The notes beneath the pieces were generated by a model that did no database searches, was not told where the DNA came from, and worked only from the letters and a program-made list of their open reading frames with translations. A program made the position numbers and the translations under genes. From an uncultured Clostridia bacterium (lineage in GTDB: Bacteria > Bacillota > Clostridia > Oscillospirales > Acutalibacteraceae): a DNA stretch of 64,000 nucleotides. Shown here in pieces: positions 30,687 to 41,968 of this stretch. The DNA is taken from the NCBI GenBank assembly GCA_946499275.1, contig CAMMRL010000002.1:1-64000 (forward strand), in the 5' to 3' direction. How positions within the stretch are numbered: the first letter of the stretch is position 1; each line of letters begins with the position of its first letter.

Positions 30687-32765
30687 TTATTCGGCATCCG
30701 CCGCCGTTTCTTCCGTATTTCCACCATCTTCCAGCAGCGCGCGGATCGACAGGCTGATGCGCTTGTGCTCGAAATCGATGTTTGTGATCTTAACCTGGAC
30801 TTCCTGGCCGATTTTCAGTTCATCCTGTGGCTTTTCGATACGGCGATTGGCGATCTGGGAAATATGGATGAGACCATCGATCCCCGGAATGATCTGCGCG
30901 AAAGCGCCGAACGTTGTCATGCCGACAACCTTCGCGGTCACTACCGAACCGACTGGGTAATTCGCCTTGAAGATCTCCCACGGATTGTCCTCCGCTTTAC
31001 GGTAACCCAGCGAAATCTTGTGCTTCTCGGTATCCAGGTCTTTAATATACACATCGACGGTATCGCCCACATTGACGACTTCCGACGGATGCTTGATGCG
31101 CTGCCAGGACAGTTCGGAAATATGGATCATCCCGTCCACGCCGCCGAGATCCACAAACGCGCCGTAAGAAGTCAGGGACTTGACAACGCCGGTGAATTTC
31201 TGACCGATCTCTGCGGTGGCCCAGAACGCCGCTTCCTTTTCCTTGCGTTCGTCGCGGGCAACCTGACGGATCGAACCGACCGCACGGCGGCGGTTCTTGT
31301 TCGTTTCAATAATCTTAAAGCGGACTTCCTGCCCTTTCAGCGGGGAGAGATCCTCCATCCGGGTGAGGGACGCCTGGGAAGCCGGGATGAAGACGCGAAC
31401 GCCGTTGGTCACGGCCAAAACACCGCCCTTGATCACATCGGTGACAACACCTTCCAGGATTTCACCGTTTTCCTCGGCCTCGACCACTTTGTCCCAGCCC
31501 TTCATCGCGTCGACGCGCTTTTTGGAGAGCATGATGGTGCCTTCCTGATCGTTGGTGCGCATAATGAGCAGTTCCAGCTCATCGCCTACCTTCACTACGT
31601 CGGCGGGATTCACGTTCGGGGTCGCGGACAGTTCGTCAGCCGGGATGTAGCCGGTCTGCTTGCGGCCTACGACTTCCACCTGCACCTCATTCGGAGCAAT
31701 ACCGACAACCACGCCGCGTACCCTTTCATCCGTACTAAGGCTCTGGAGCGACGCTTCCAGCGCCTCCTCAAAGCTCATTTCGTCAAACGACTTCGCAGGA
31801 GCAGTCTCCGCGGCCGGCTCGGCAGCCTTTTCGGCTTCGACGGCGGGAGCGGGCTCGGCGACGGGTTCTTCCGCCGCAGCGGCTTCTGCTTCTTTGATTT
31901 CGTTTTCAGTGCTGTTAACAATTTCGGACATGGTTGAAAGTACCTCCTTTATAATATCGGCAGGAGTCGATGCCCCGGCTGTCAAACCAACCGACCGTAC
32001 CTCCTGAAACATCGCGGCCGACAGCTCGTCCGCGGTTTCGATCAGTACGGTCGGGCAGTATGGAGAGCAAACATCGCGGAGCTTCGCGGTGTTGGAACTC
32101 TGACGTCCGCCGACAATCACCATGATATCGCTTTGTTGCGACAGCGCGACCGCTTCATTCTGCCTTTCGGCAGTCGCATTACATATTGTATCAAAAATCT
32201 TGATGTTTGTATAGAGTTTTTTTGCGATTTCCGAGCATTTTTCCCAAATATTAATATTAAACGTTGTTTGTGCCACCAGAACAACAGGAATATTTGTTGA
32301 AATACTCTTGTTTTTCTGCAAATCCAATAAATCTTCTGGTGCAGAAACAACAAAGCTTGGGCCTTCGCAATGGCCCCGGATACCGGCAACTTCCGGATGC
32401 CCTTCGTTGCCGGCAATCAGGACAACCGCCCCCTGCGCGGACTCCTTCGCCACAATTCGGTGGATTTTTGCCACAAAGGGGCAGGTCGCGTCACAGACAG
32501 CGATCCCCCGCCGGGCAATGGTCTCGTACACCGAACGCGGCACGCCATGAGAGCGGATCACCAAAGTCGCGCCTTCCGGCGTTTCCTCCGGCGACGCTAC
32601 GATGGCGACACCCCGCGCCGCCAGGGCGTCCACCACTTGAGGATTATGTATAATCGGGCCAAGGGTACACACCGGTTTCCCCTGTTCCAACAGGTCGTAA
32701 ACCGTACGGACCGCTTTGTCGACACCAAAGCAGAATCCAGCGGATTTAGCCAATGTAATCGTCAA
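30687..32765 (-). CDS. ispH: IspH (HMB-PP reductase) fused to ribosomal protein S1-like domains
   Basis: [26 protein letters not shown] ... repeated S1 domains [33 protein letters not shown]; 692 aa. Confidence 0.96.
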   Translation of the reverse strand: MTITLAKSAGFCFGVDKAVRTVYDLLEQGKPVCTLGPIIHNPQVVDALAARGVAIVASPEETPEGATLVIRSHGVPRSVYETIARRGIAVCDATCPFVAKIHRIVAKESAQGAVVLIAGNEGHPEVAGIRGHCEGPSFVVSAPEDLLDLQKNKSISTNIPVVLVAQTTFNINIWEKCSEIAKKLYTNIKIFDTICNATAERQNEAVALSQQSDIMVIVGGRQSSNTAKLRDVCSPYCPTVLIETADELSAAMFQEVRSVGLTAGASTPADIIKEVLSTMSEIVNSTENEIKEAEAAAAEEPVAEPAPAVEAEKAAEPAAETAPAKSFDEMSFEEALEASLQSLSTDERVRGVVVGIAPNEVQVEVVGRKQTGYIPADELSATPNVNPADVVKVGDELELLIMRTNDQEGTIMLSKKRVDAMKGWDKVVEAEENGEILEGVVTDVIKGGVLAVTNGVRVFIPASQASLTRMEDLSPLKGQEVRFKIIETNKNRRRAVGSIRQVARDERKEKEAAFWATAEIGQKFTGVVKSLTSYGAFVDLGGVDGMIHISELSWQRIKHPSEVVNVGDTVDVYIKDLDTEKHKISLGYRKAEDNPWEIFKANYPVGSVVTAKVVGMTTFGAFAQIIPGIDGLIHISQIANRRIEKPQDELKIGQEVQVKITNIDFEHKRISLSIRALLEDGGNTEETAADAE

Positions 32766-33373
32766 TTCTTCTCCTCCATCAGCTGGGCGATCCGTTCCAT
32801 GAGCAGCCGCGCCGCATAGCGCAGGTCCGGATGTTCCGGATCGTCCAAATGCAGTTCCTGGGGAGAAAGCGGCTCCCCGAAAATCAGGGTAGTGCGACGA
32901 AACAACCGCACTTTCTGGCCCTTCGCTTTGATCGCCACCGGGATGATATGTGCGCCGGTCTGGGAAGCGACCAGCGCCGCGCCGGATTTGGCCCGGCCGA
33001 GCTTTCCGTCCTTGGAGCGGGTGCCTTCCGGGAAAATCCCCAGCACCTTTCCGCTTTTCACAATTTTTTCGGACGTATCGATGGCGCTGGTGTCCCCGGT
33101 TCCTCGCTTGACGGGAAACGCCCCGAACTTTTTACCGACAAACCAAGCCGCCAACGGGTTTTGAAACAATTCCGCCTTCGCCATATAATAGACGTGCCGC
33201 TTCATGGCCATCAGAAGAAAGACCGGGTCAATATTGGAGATGTGATTGGGGCACACCATAATTGGGGTGGGGTCGTCCTGGGACGGTACATGATCCTTCC
33301 CTTTCACAGTATACGGAAAAAGGAGCCAAAACAAGGGCTTAAAAAAAGTCAGCAGAAAACGCGCCAGCCGCAT
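32762..33373 (-). CDS. plsC: 1-acyl-sn-glycerol-3-phosphate acyltransferase
   Basis: VCPNHISNIDPVFL (NHxxxxD); GIFPEGTRSKDGKLG. Confidence 0.94.
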   Translation of the reverse strand: MRLARFLLTFFKPLFWLLFPYTVKGKDHVPSQDDPTPIMVCPNHISNIDPVFLLMAMKRHVYYMAKAELFQNPLAAWFVGKKFGAFPVKRGTGDTSAIDTSEKIVKSGKVLGIFPEGTRSKDGKLGRAKSGAALVASQTGAHIIPVAIKAKGQKVRLFRRTTLIFGEPLSPQELHLDDPEHPDLRYAARLLMERIAQLMEEKN

Positions 33374-33410
33374 AAGCGATCCACCTTTCAGAATGAGTCC
33401 TTTTCGCCGG

Positions 33411-34100
33411 TCAGCCCAGTGCTTTTTCAACAATCGCTTTCATCACGGCGACCGTCTGTTGCAGATCCAGCGAGGAGGAATCGACAAGGACCGCGTCCTC
33501 CGCCGCCTTCAGCGGAGCGGCTTCTCGGTGGGAATCGTCGTAATCCCGCTTTTCCATATCGGCAAGCACCGCTTCATAGGTGACCATCTCGCCTTTTTCC
33601 GTCAGTTCCTCAAAGCGGCGCTGGGCGCGGATTTCTGCCGAAGCGGTGAGGAAAATCTTGACTTGGGCGTCCGGCAGCACCACGGTGCCGATATCCCGGC
33701 CGTCCATAATCACGTTATTGGTTTTTGCTATATCCCGCTGCAGGTCAAACAGGAAGCGGCGCACGGCTGGCAGGCTGGATACCGCCGAAGCGGCCATCGA
33801 TACTTCCGGGGTACGGATTTTATCACTGACGTCTTCCCCGTTTACCAGTACGCGCTGGGCGCCGTCGATATACCGAATTTGCATCCGCAGCCGGGGAAGC
33901 AGCGCCTGGACGGCCTCGGCGTCGCCCGGATTGATCCCGTCCCGCAGCGCCATATAGCCGACCGAGCGGTAGAGCGCACCGGTATCCACATAAATAAACT
34001 GCAATTCTTTTGCCAGGGATTTGGCGATGGTGCTTTTCCCCGCACCGGAAGGCCCGTCAATCGCCACGGCCACCGGCGGCTTTTTCATAATATCACTCAC
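33411..34100 (-). CDS. cmk: cytidylate kinase
   Basis: VAIDGPSGAGKSTIAKSLAKELQFIYVDTGALYRSVG; MDGRDIGTVVLPDAQVKIFLTAS. Confidence 0.96.
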   Translation of the reverse strand: MSDIMKKPPVAVAIDGPSGAGKSTIAKSLAKELQFIYVDTGALYRSVGYMALRDGINPGDAEAVQALLPRLRMQIRYIDGAQRVLVNGEDVSDKIRTPEVSMAASAVSSLPAVRRFLFDLQRDIAKTNNVIMDGRDIGTVVLPDAQVKIFLTASAEIRAQRRFEELTEKGEMVTYEAVLADMEKRDYDDSHREAAPLKAAEDAVLVDSSSLDLQQTVAVMKAIVEKALG

Positions 34101-34154
34101 GAGTGTTCATCCTTTCCATATCGATACGGAGCCTATTCTCCCCTTATAACTCTG

Positions 34155-35426
34155 CTATTTTTCCCCGATATGCCGCCCGGCGGCGGCACCTGTAGAAAAG
34201 GCGATCTGCAGGTTGAAGCCGCCGGTATACGCGTCCACATCCAGCACCTCGCCGGCAAAGTACAGGCCGGTCGTTTTTTTGGATTCCATCGTTTTCGCGT
34301 TCAATTCCCCCACCTTAACCCCGCCGGAGGTCACAATCGCTTCCTCCACCGGTCGGAAACCTTCCACGGTCAGCGGCAGAGCCTTGAGCAAAGCAGCCAA
34401 TTTATGCCGTTCCTCCCGTGTAATGGCATTGCACTTGCCATCCGGGCGGATCCCCGAAAGGGTAACGATCACCGGGCAAAGGCTGCGGGGCAGCAGCGCC
34501 CCTAAGGAATTGGCGAAATCCCGGTTCCGATTTTCCGTAAAATCCCGTACCAGGCGGGCGTCGAGCTGTTCCGGAGTCAGGGCCGGTTTCAGGTCGATCA
34601 GCAGCCGATAACGACCGAGCGCCATCTCCCGCATGTGTGCACTCGCGCTGAGAGCCATCGGCCCGGACACCCCGAAATGGGTGAATAGCATTTCCCCAAA
34701 GTCTTCAAAAACCACCGCCTTTTTCCGGGTATCTACAACGCGCAGGGAACAGTTGCGCAGGGATAGCCCTTGCGCGTCGCGGCACCAGCCTTCCCGACAG
34801 ACCAAAGGGACCAGGGAGGCGCGGGGCGGCACAACCGTATGCCCCGCCTGTTCCGCCAACCGGTAGCCGTCGCCGGTGGAACCGGTCAGCGGATAGGACA
34901 ACCCGCCGGTGCACACAATCACGCCATCTGCCGCCAAGCGTTCCCCGCCGTCTAGTATTACGCCTTTACACATGTTGTTTTCCAAAATCAACGCTTCCGC
35001 CCGGCCTTGCACAAAACGGCATCCGGCGCGGCGGGCGGCGTTCACCAGCGTGTCCACCACATCCCGTGCTTTGTCGGAACAGGGGAACACGCGGTTCCCG
35101 CGTTCAGTCTTTACCGCCAGGCCCCGGTCTTCGAAAAAGGCCATCGTATCCTGCGGCGTAAAGGCCGACAGCGCGCTGTACAGAAAACGGCCGTTTTCCG
35201 GCACATTGGCGATAAATTCCGACACCGGGCAGTTGTTGGTGATGTTGCAGCGCCCTTTTCCAGTGATCATCAACTTACGTCCCATGCGGGGGTTGCGCTC
35301 CAAAATCGTAACGGACAAGCCTCGCTCCGCCGCCGTGATCGCCGCCATCAAGCCTGCAGCCCCTCCCCCGACAACCAGGATCTGCGCCGCTTTTATCGGT
35401 CTATTGTTTGGCCAAACAACGTCCAT
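34155..35426 (-). CDS. HI0933/YhiN-family NAD(P)/FAD-dependent oxidoreductase
   Basis: ILVVGGGAAGLMAAITAAERGLSVTILERNPRMGRKLMITGKGRCNITNN. Confidence 0.93.
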   Translation of the reverse strand: MDVVWPNNRPIKAAQILVVGGGAAGLMAAITAAERGLSVTILERNPRMGRKLMITGKGRCNITNNCPVSEFIANVPENGRFLYSALSAFTPQDTMAFFEDRGLAVKTERGNRVFPCSDKARDVVDTLVNAARRAGCRFVQGRAEALILENNMCKGVILDGGERLAADGVIVCTGGLSYPLTGSTGDGYRLAEQAGHTVVPPRASLVPLVCREGWCRDAQGLSLRNCSLRVVDTRKKAVVFEDFGEMLFTHFGVSGPMALSASAHMREMALGRYRLLIDLKPALTPEQLDARLVRDFTENRNRDFANSLGALLPRSLCPVIVTLSGIRPDGKCNAITREERHKLAALLKALPLTVEGFRPVEEAIVTSGGVKVGELNAKTMESKKTTGLYFAGEVLDVDAYTGGFNLQIAFSTGAAAGRHIGEK

Positions 35427-36304
35427 TATGCCTTGTCCTCAAATTTCTGATAGACTTCATATTCTTCCCAGATGCGTTCCAGCGCGGTCAGTTCGCTTTG
35501 GATATCCTCTTTTTTCTTCAGGGAGATCGCCACGATCAGCGCATTGACAATACTGAGCGGCGCGACTAGGGAATCCACAATCGTCGCCATGTCGCTGTGG
35601 GCGAGCAGCAGATAGCTGGCGTATTCCGCAATCGGTGAAATCTCGCTGTCGGTGATGGCAATCACCTTCGCGTCGCGGGAGTGGGCGAAATGCATCGCCT
35701 TCACTGTTTTGCTGGAATAGCGCGGGAAGCTGAACCCGACGATCACGTCGTCGGCGTTAATATGCAGCATGTCCTCAAAAATCTCGGTTTCACTGTTGGT
35801 GTAGATGAGTTGAACATCCACCAAAAGGAGTTTCAGGTAATACGCCATGAAGGAAGCCAGCGAGCGGCAGCTCCCCGCACCGAAAATATACACCCGGCGC
35901 GCGTTCACCAGCGCGTCCACCGCTTCATAGAACGTCTCGCGCGGCAACTCTTCCAGCGTCTGGCGGATATTGGCTAGGTCGCAGCCGATGATGTTGTCCA
36001 GTACCTCGTCGTCCGCCATACGGGTACGCGTCACTTCAATGCGCTGCACCGAATTCAGCTTGCTCCGCACCAGCTCCTGCATCGCTTTCTGGAGCTGCGG
36101 GTAGCCGTCGAATCCCAGTTCCGCTGCAAAGCGGACCACTGTGGATTCACTGACACCCACGGTTTCCCCCAAGCGGTAGGCCGTCATGAAAGCCGCTTTA
36201 TCGTAATGGTCGACAATATACTGAGCAATCCGTCTCTGCCCTTTGGAGAAAGACGGCTGGCATTCGGTAATATGCGCAATCAAATTGGATTTCAAACCTG
36301 TCAC
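35426..36304 (-). CDS. MurR/RpiR family transcriptional regulator (HTH + SIS)
   Basis: LSKGQRRIAQYIVDHYDKAAFMTAYRLGETVGVSESTVVRFAAELGFDGYPQLQ-type start; SIS domain. Confidence 0.94.
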   Translation of the reverse strand: MTGLKSNLIAHITECQPSFSKGQRRIAQYIVDHYDKAAFMTAYRLGETVGVSESTVVRFAAELGFDGYPQLQKAMQELVRSKLNSVQRIEVTRTRMADDEVLDNIIGCDLANIRQTLEELPRETFYEAVDALVNARRVYIFGAGSCRSLASFMAYYLKLLLVDVQLIYTNSETEIFEDMLHINADDVIVGFSFPRYSSKTVKAMHFAHSRDAKVIAITDSEISPIAEYASYLLLAHSDMATIVDSLVAPLSIVNALIVAISLKKKEDIQSELTALERIWEEYEVYQKFEDKA

Positions 36305-36467
36305 CCCTTCCCTTTTATTTTAATGCAGATCAAAGAAAAATGCAAGGGAATCCACGGATTCCTGCAAGAAAATACCAGATGAAAGCGTTCTTTCCGAAAA
36401 AAAAGAAGAGCCGGCGCATCCATACCGGCCCCTTTTTTCATTCCGCTATGTCTTCTCCATAGCCGGT

Positions 36468-37019
36468 TCAGCGGCGATCCGTGCGGTTCCAGCGGAAAAC
36501 CCGGGATAGACGGGGATGCAGGACACGGAAATACACCGTCACCAAGTTGGAGAGTGCATAATCGTATATCACAAATACGATGTTTCCGGCGAGCAGAAAA
36601 GCCCAAGCGATATTCACACCGCCGATCACAAAGGTATCGGTCTCCAGCCCAAAAACAAACAGCATCGCTAGGTACGACAGGATCATCGCCGCGTTGAAAA
36701 TTCCCAGCTTCACGATCCATTCCACCCAGCGGCGGCTCAGCCTTTCAAGCTGCGATTTTAACACCGGGTAATAGCCGAAAAAAGCGATAAACATCACCTT
36801 GGCCTGCATATCCGGCGCAACGAAAAGGGAGAGCAGCGCCACCGCGCCGTAAACCATCCATCCGGTCTTGACGCCGGCTTCCACCACCACGGGGATCAGC
36901 AACGCCCCGGCGATGGCGGGGAGCGCATAGGTAGCCATTGGGAAGACCGTCAGCAGCATGAACAGGAGGGAAAGCGCCCCGAACACGCCACCCAGCGCTA
37001 CTTTACCGCTTTGTTTCAA
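36468..37019 (-). CDS. integral membrane protein, unknown
   Basis: 183 aa, about 5-6 hydrophobic segments. Confidence 0.75.
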   Translation of the reverse strand: MKQSGKVALGGVFGALSLLFMLLTVFPMATYALPAIAGALLIPVVVEAGVKTGWMVYGAVALLSLFVAPDMQAKVMFIAFFGYYPVLKSQLERLSRRWVEWIVKLGIFNAAMILSYLAMLFVFGLETDTFVIGGVNIAWAFLLAGNIVFVIYDYALSNLVTVYFRVLHPRLSRVFRWNRTDRR

Positions 37020-37052
37020 GAAGGTTCACCCTTTCGTACAACCCGGCGGCCC

Positions 37053-37676
37053 TCAGCAGCAGGGGATCAAATCGCCACCGAAGCATTCACAGCAGCAGTC
37101 CGCGCAGATTAAGCCGGAACAAACATCGCAGCCGCTGCAGCCTCCCGTGTTCGGATTCCCGACAGGACGGTAACCGCCGGTCTGGCGCTGCTGGTTCATC
37201 TGGTTAAACGCCGTACGGTATTCCATGTTGGAAGGATCCATCCTACAAGCGGTGTTGAAATGGCCGTACGCGTCTTCCAGCCAGCCTTTTTTGTACAGCA
37301 CGCTACCTTTCAAAAAATACCACTCCGCATCGCGGGAAGCGGCGGGAACGCCGTCCAGCAGCATCTCGGCGTCCAATACCCGTCCGGCGTTGATCATATT
37401 CCGGATATCGTAATACCGGGAGTTCCCCGAAGAAGCGTTCCCGCCAGGAGCGCCCGTATAAGAACCGCTGTTTCCGCCCTGCCGGCGCATCCGTACGATG
37501 GTGTCGTACGCCTCGTTAATCTCTTGCATTTTTTCCTGGGCCAATTCTGAAAGCGGGTTGTTGGTGTAGTTATCAGGGTGGTATTTCCGCGCCATTTCCC
37601 GGTAAGCGGCCTTTACCTCGTCGTCTGTGGCGTTCGGGTTGATTCCCAACACTTTATAGGGATCGTTCACGCTCAT
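37053..37676 (-). CDS. DnaJ-domain protein with cysteine-rich C-terminus
   Basis: DPYKVLGINPNATDDEVKAAYREMARKYHPDNY ... GGCSGCDVCSGLICADCCCECFGGDLIPCC. Confidence 0.9.
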   Translation of the reverse strand: MSVNDPYKVLGINPNATDDEVKAAYREMARKYHPDNYTNNPLSELAQEKMQEINEAYDTIVRMRRQGGNSGSYTGAPGGNASSGNSRYYDIRNMINAGRVLDAEMLLDGVPAASRDAEWYFLKGSVLYKKGWLEDAYGHFNTACRMDPSNMEYRTAFNQMNQQRQTGGYRPVGNPNTGGCSGCDVCSGLICADCCCECFGGDLIPCC

Positions 37677-37737
37677 GATATAACCAAGCCTTTCTTCCGT
37701 AGCAATTTATCGTGAAAACCGGATGCTGGCCGCCGTT

Positions 37738-38643
37738 TCAGGCGGACCGGTCCTTTTCCCCTTTCTTTATTCCGTTCGTCCAGCCGGCAACCACCTGTTT
37801 CTGGACAGACGGCATCCCCTGTTCCAGGATGTTGCGGAGTATCCCGTCAAACCGCCGGATAGTCAAAAGATTGTAGGCGGCCAGACATTCCGCCAAGCAA
37901 GCGTTTAAGGTAAAGAGAGAATACCGACGGGTTTCCTCCAGCGCTTTGGTATCCCCCACCTTCAACCCCCTGGACAGGGCGTAAGGGTTGTAACTTCCCT
38001 CTTCCAAGTCTTTTTCCAGGTCGTCTACCGCATCAATCAGGTAAATCCACCGGCCGAGACAGTACCCGAACCGTTCCAGGATACGCCGTTCCTTCTCGTC
38101 GCGGGCGGCAATCGCCGAGAGATAGGATAGCATCTGCGCGGTAGGTTCCGCCGCCGCGTCAATGGACGCCGTGCCCGCTTTTTCCAGAGCCGCCTGCTTT
38201 TCCATGCAGTCGCGGATCTTTTCTTCCAGTTCGGGCTGGCGTTTTTGCGCCTTTTTCCGGGCGTGGGCCGCGAACGGCAGCAAAAACCGAGTGGGGAGCG
38301 ACTTCCAGAAGCCTTCGTCGGCGATGTTGTCCTTCAGTTTATAGTAAACCAGCAATGTCGCGGCGTCCGCAGCAAAGGGGATGTGGTCGTTATCGCAGCA
38401 GCAGGTACGCTTTTTCAGCGGGTTGAAAAGGCAGCGCCCCTTTTGGAAGCCCGTACACCGGTCGTCCAGCGCCATGCGAAACAGGGCGAGGAACGTGAAG
38501 TCGTAACTCAGTGTCATCCGGGCAAAAAAACCGTAGCGTTTGCCCAATTGCTTGCACAAGGAACAGTATATCCCCTGGTAATGCTCATATTCCGCCACTT
38601 TTAGGTCCGGCTTGTATATGCGTACATATCCGAACATCGACAC
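37738..38643 (-). CDS. DUF5685-family protein
   Basis: MFGYVRIYKPDLKVAEYEHYQGIYCSLCKQLGKRYG ... RTCCCDND ... YLIDAVDDLEKDLEEGSYNPYA. Confidence 0.8.
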   Translation of the reverse strand: MSMFGYVRIYKPDLKVAEYEHYQGIYCSLCKQLGKRYGFFARMTLSYDFTFLALFRMALDDRCTGFQKGRCLFNPLKKRTCCCDNDHIPFAADAATLLVYYKLKDNIADEGFWKSLPTRFLLPFAAHARKKAQKRQPELEEKIRDCMEKQAALEKAGTASIDAAAEPTAQMLSYLSAIAARDEKERRILERFGYCLGRWIYLIDAVDDLEKDLEEGSYNPYALSRGLKVGDTKALEETRRYSLFTLNACLAECLAAYNLLTIRRFDGILRNILEQGMPSVQKQVVAGWTNGIKKGEKDRSA

Positions 38644-39071
38644 TCCAAGCCTTTCTGCCCCACATACTCTTTTCCAGCGTTTCTATCATACAGGATTGCC
38701 GGCTTTAGTATATGAAAGAATTGTAAATATTCCAAGAAAATATCCGGAATTTTGAAAACCCGGGAGGATGCAGGCCATAGCTCTCACCAGCGTTTTTCTT
38801 CTGGAGATATCGCGCCGGCAAGCGCCCTTATGGAATTTTATGCAAATCCTTTCTCAAGATGCCTAGGACAGAATACGGGCTTTTAATATAATTTTATTTC
38901 CCATCGCGTCTTTCCGCCGGACGCCTGCCGCTCATACAGTATCTCGCTCAACGCGGTGACCACCGCTTTTTCACTTGACGGCATACTCGCCGTCTCCTCT
39001 ATAACTTAAGCTCATTAATGCATGGAAAAGGAAGCGCGATGATGAAGGTTTACCGCGCTTCCCGTGAAAAA

Positions 39072-41900
39072 TTATTTCCCCAAAATCGGCTTAAGATACC
39101 GGCCGGTATAGGACGTCTCGCAGGCGGCGATATCCTCCGGCGTACCGGTGGCCACGATCGTGCCGCCTTTGTCGCCACCCTCCGGTCCGAGGTCGATGAC
39201 ATAGTCGGCGGTTTTGATCACATCCAGGTTGTGTTCAATTACAATCACCGTGTTTCCGGTGTCCACCAGCTTTTGCAGCACCTCGATAAGCTGATGCACG
39301 TCGGCGGTGTGTAGGCCGGTGGTCGGTTCATCCAGAATATAGACGGTCCGCCCAGTGGCCCGGCGGGAAAGTTCGGTCGCCAGCTTCACCCGCTGCGCCT
39401 CGCCGCCGGACAAAGTGGTGGCAGGCTGGCCCACTTTGATATACCCCAATCCCACATCGTATAAAGTTTGCAACTTCCGCGCAATTTTCGGAATGCTGCT
39501 GAAAAAGTCCAGCGCTTCCTCCACCGTCATTTCCAGCACTTCGTAAATGTTTTTCCCTTTATATTTAACTTCCAACGTCTCCCGGTTGTACCGCTGCCCC
39601 TTGCAGACCTCGCAAGGGACGTAGATATCCGGCAGGAAGTGCATCTCGATTTTGATAATCCCGTCTCCCTGGCAGGCTTCGCAGCGGCCGCCTTTGATAT
39701 TGAAGGAGAACCGGCCTGCGGAAAAACCTCGCATCTTGGCATCGGTTGTCGAAGCGTACAGTTCCCGGATATCATTGAACACGCCGGTGTAGGTGGCCGG
39801 GTTGGAACGGGGCGTGCGGCCGATCGGCGACTGGTCGATGTCAATCACCTTGTCCAAAGCCTCCAGTCCCAGCATATCCTCGTGTGCGCCGGGACGGGTA
39901 TGAGCCCCGTTTAACTCGGCGGCGAGCCGCTTATACAGGATCTCATTCACCAGCGAGGATTTGCCCGACCCGGACACACCGGTAACACAGTTGAAGGCGC
40001 CTAAGCGGAAATCCACGTCGACGTTTTTCAGGTTGTGTTCGGTTGCTCCCTTTATCGTCAGCAGCTTGCCGTTACCGCTGCGCCGCTGTTGCGGTACGGG
40101 GATTTTCTTCCGGCCGCTCAGATACTGGCCGGTGATGGATTTTTCACACCGGCAGATGTCCTCCACCGTACCGGAAAACACCACGTTCCCCCCATGCACG
40201 CCGGCGCCGGGACCAATATCCACAATCCAGTCCGCACTCAACATGGTCTCCTCGTCGTGTTCCACCACGATAAGGGTGTTTCCTAAATCCCGCAGCCGCT
40301 GGAGCGTGGCCAGCAGCTTGGCGTTGTCCCGTTGATGCAGACCGATGCTCGGTTCGTCCAGGATGTACAAAACCCCCATCAGGTAGGAACCGATCTGGGT
40401 GGCGAGCCGGATCCGTTGGCTCTCGCCGCCGGACAGCGTGCCGGCGGAACGGGAAAGCGTTAGATAATCCAAGCCGACGCTTTGTAAAAAGCCCAGCCGT
40501 TCGGTAATCTCTTTAAGAATCCGGTCGGCGATCATATGCTCCCGCTCTGTAAGCTGAATTCCTTCCACAAAGGCCAACGCATCCGATACCGATTTCATCG
40601 ACAACTCTGCGATATTGATACCGCCCACCGTCACTGCCAGGCTTTCCGGCTTAAGCCGGTGGCCGTGGCATTCCGGGCAGGGCACCTGGCTCATATACGA
40701 TTCCAGTTCCTCCCGCATCCAGTCGCTCTGCGTTTCCTTGTACCGGCGCTGAAGGTTATTGATTACCCCTTCAAATTCCACCATATACGTCCCGGAACCG
40801 TATTCCTTTTTCCTGGTCACTTTGATCTTTTCGCCTTTGCTGCCATAGAAGATTACATCCATGACCTTCTTCGGCAGGTTTTTAATTGGTGTGTCCAGGG
40901 AAAAGCCGTAATGTTCGGCCAGCCCTTCATAATACATCTGAGCGATGGTGCCGCCGTCCAGATAGCTCCAGCCGCTCGCCCGGATACCGCCTTCCCGAAT
41001 CGAGAGGTTTTTGTTCGACACGATCAAATCCGGATCAATTGACATAAAAATTCCTAGACCGGTGCATTTTGGGCAGGCGCCGAACGGATTATTAAACGAA
41101 AACATACGGGGAGAAAGCTCCTCAATGCTTACTCCATGCTCCGGACAGGAATAATTCTGTGAAAAGGTCATCTCCTCCCCGTCAATCACATCCACCGTCA
41201 GCAATCCGCCGGACAGCGCCGTGGCCGTCTCGATGGAATCCGCCAGGCGGGAACGGATTTCCTCGGAAATAACCAGCCGGTCGATCACGATTTCAATCGT
41301 GTGCTTCTTGTTTTTCTCCAGCTTGATCGGTTCGGACAGGTCGTAGACAATCCCGTCTACCCGCGCGCGGACATACCCGGATTTGCGGGCGGACTCAAAT
41401 TCCTTGACATATTCGCCTTTGCGGCCTCGGACGATCGGCGCCAGGATCTGGATGCGGGTCCTCTCCGGCAGCGCCATTACCTGATCCACAATCTGATCCA
41501 CCGTCTGCTGCTTGATCTCCCGGCCGCAGACCGGACAGTGCGGGATACCGATGCGCGCGTACAGCAGCCGAAGATAGTCGAAGATCTCGGTGACCGTCCC
41601 CACCGTTGAACGAGGGTTTTTCGAGGTAGTTTTCTGGTCGATAGAAATAGCCGGCGACAGCCCTTCAATGGTATCCACGTCGGGCTTTTCCATCTGCCCC
41701 AGGAACTGGCGGGCATAGGACGACAGGCTTTCCACATAACGGCGCTGCCCTTCCGCGTAAATGGTATCGAACGCCAGGGAGGATTTTCCCGATCCGGAAA
41801 GGCCGGTGAAAACCACCAGCTTGTCCCGTGGGATTTCGATATCCACGTTTTTGAGATTGTGTTCCCGGGCGCCCTTGACGATCAGCTTTGTATTCTGCAT
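39072..41900 (-). CDS. uvrA: excinuclease ABC subunit A
   Basis: 942 aa; [58 protein letters not shown]. Confidence 0.99.
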   Translation of the reverse strand: MQNTKLIVKGAREHNLKNVDIEIPRDKLVVFTGLSGSGKSSLAFDTIYAEGQRRYVESLSSYARQFLGQMEKPDVDTIEGLSPAISIDQKTTSKNPRSTVGTVTEIFDYLRLLYARIGIPHCPVCGREIKQQTVDQIVDQVMALPERTRIQILAPIVRGRKGEYVKEFESARKSGYVRARVDGIVYDLSEPIKLEKNKKHTIEIVIDRLVISEEIRSRLADSIETATALSGGLLTVDVIDGEEMTFSQNYSCPEHGVSIEELSPRMFSFNNPFGACPKCTGLGIFMSIDPDLIVSNKNLSIREGGIRASGWSYLDGGTIAQMYYEGLAEHYGFSLDTPIKNLPKKVMDVIFYGSKGEKIKVTRKKEYGSGTYMVEFEGVINNLQRRYKETQSDWMREELESYMSQVPCPECHGHRLKPESLAVTVGGINIAELSMKSVSDALAFVEGIQLTEREHMIADRILKEITERLGFLQSVGLDYLTLSRSAGTLSGGESQRIRLATQIGSYLMGVLYILDEPSIGLHQRDNAKLLATLQRLRDLGNTLIVVEHDEETMLSADWIVDIGPGAGVHGGNVVFSGTVEDICRCEKSITGQYLSGRKKIPVPQQRRSGNGKLLTIKGATEHNLKNVDVDFRLGAFNCVTGVSGSGKSSLVNEILYKRLAAELNGAHTRPGAHEDMLGLEALDKVIDIDQSPIGRTPRSNPATYTGVFNDIRELYASTTDAKMRGFSAGRFSFNIKGGRCEACQGDGIIKIEMHFLPDIYVPCEVCKGQRYNRETLEVKYKGKNIYEVLEMTVEEALDFFSSIPKIARKLQTLYDVGLGYIKVGQPATTLSGGEAQRVKLATELSRRATGRTVYILDEPTTGLHTADVHQLIEVLQKLVDTGNTVIVIEHNLDVIKTADYVIDLGPEGGDKGGTIVATGTPEDIAACETSYTGRYLKPILGK

Positions 41901-41968
41901 ACGATTTCCCTCATTTATCCGTTATCCGTGATTTTACCCTTCCCGCCCCTGCAAGAGGGGGCCGCCGC

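Noticed and set aside
30765-31937. 390-aa plus-strand ORF
   Set aside because: Antisense to the ispH-S1 fusion; composition mirrors the coding strand.
30687-32765. IspH-S1 fusion as a novel architecture
   Set aside because: This fusion is known in Clostridia; not new.
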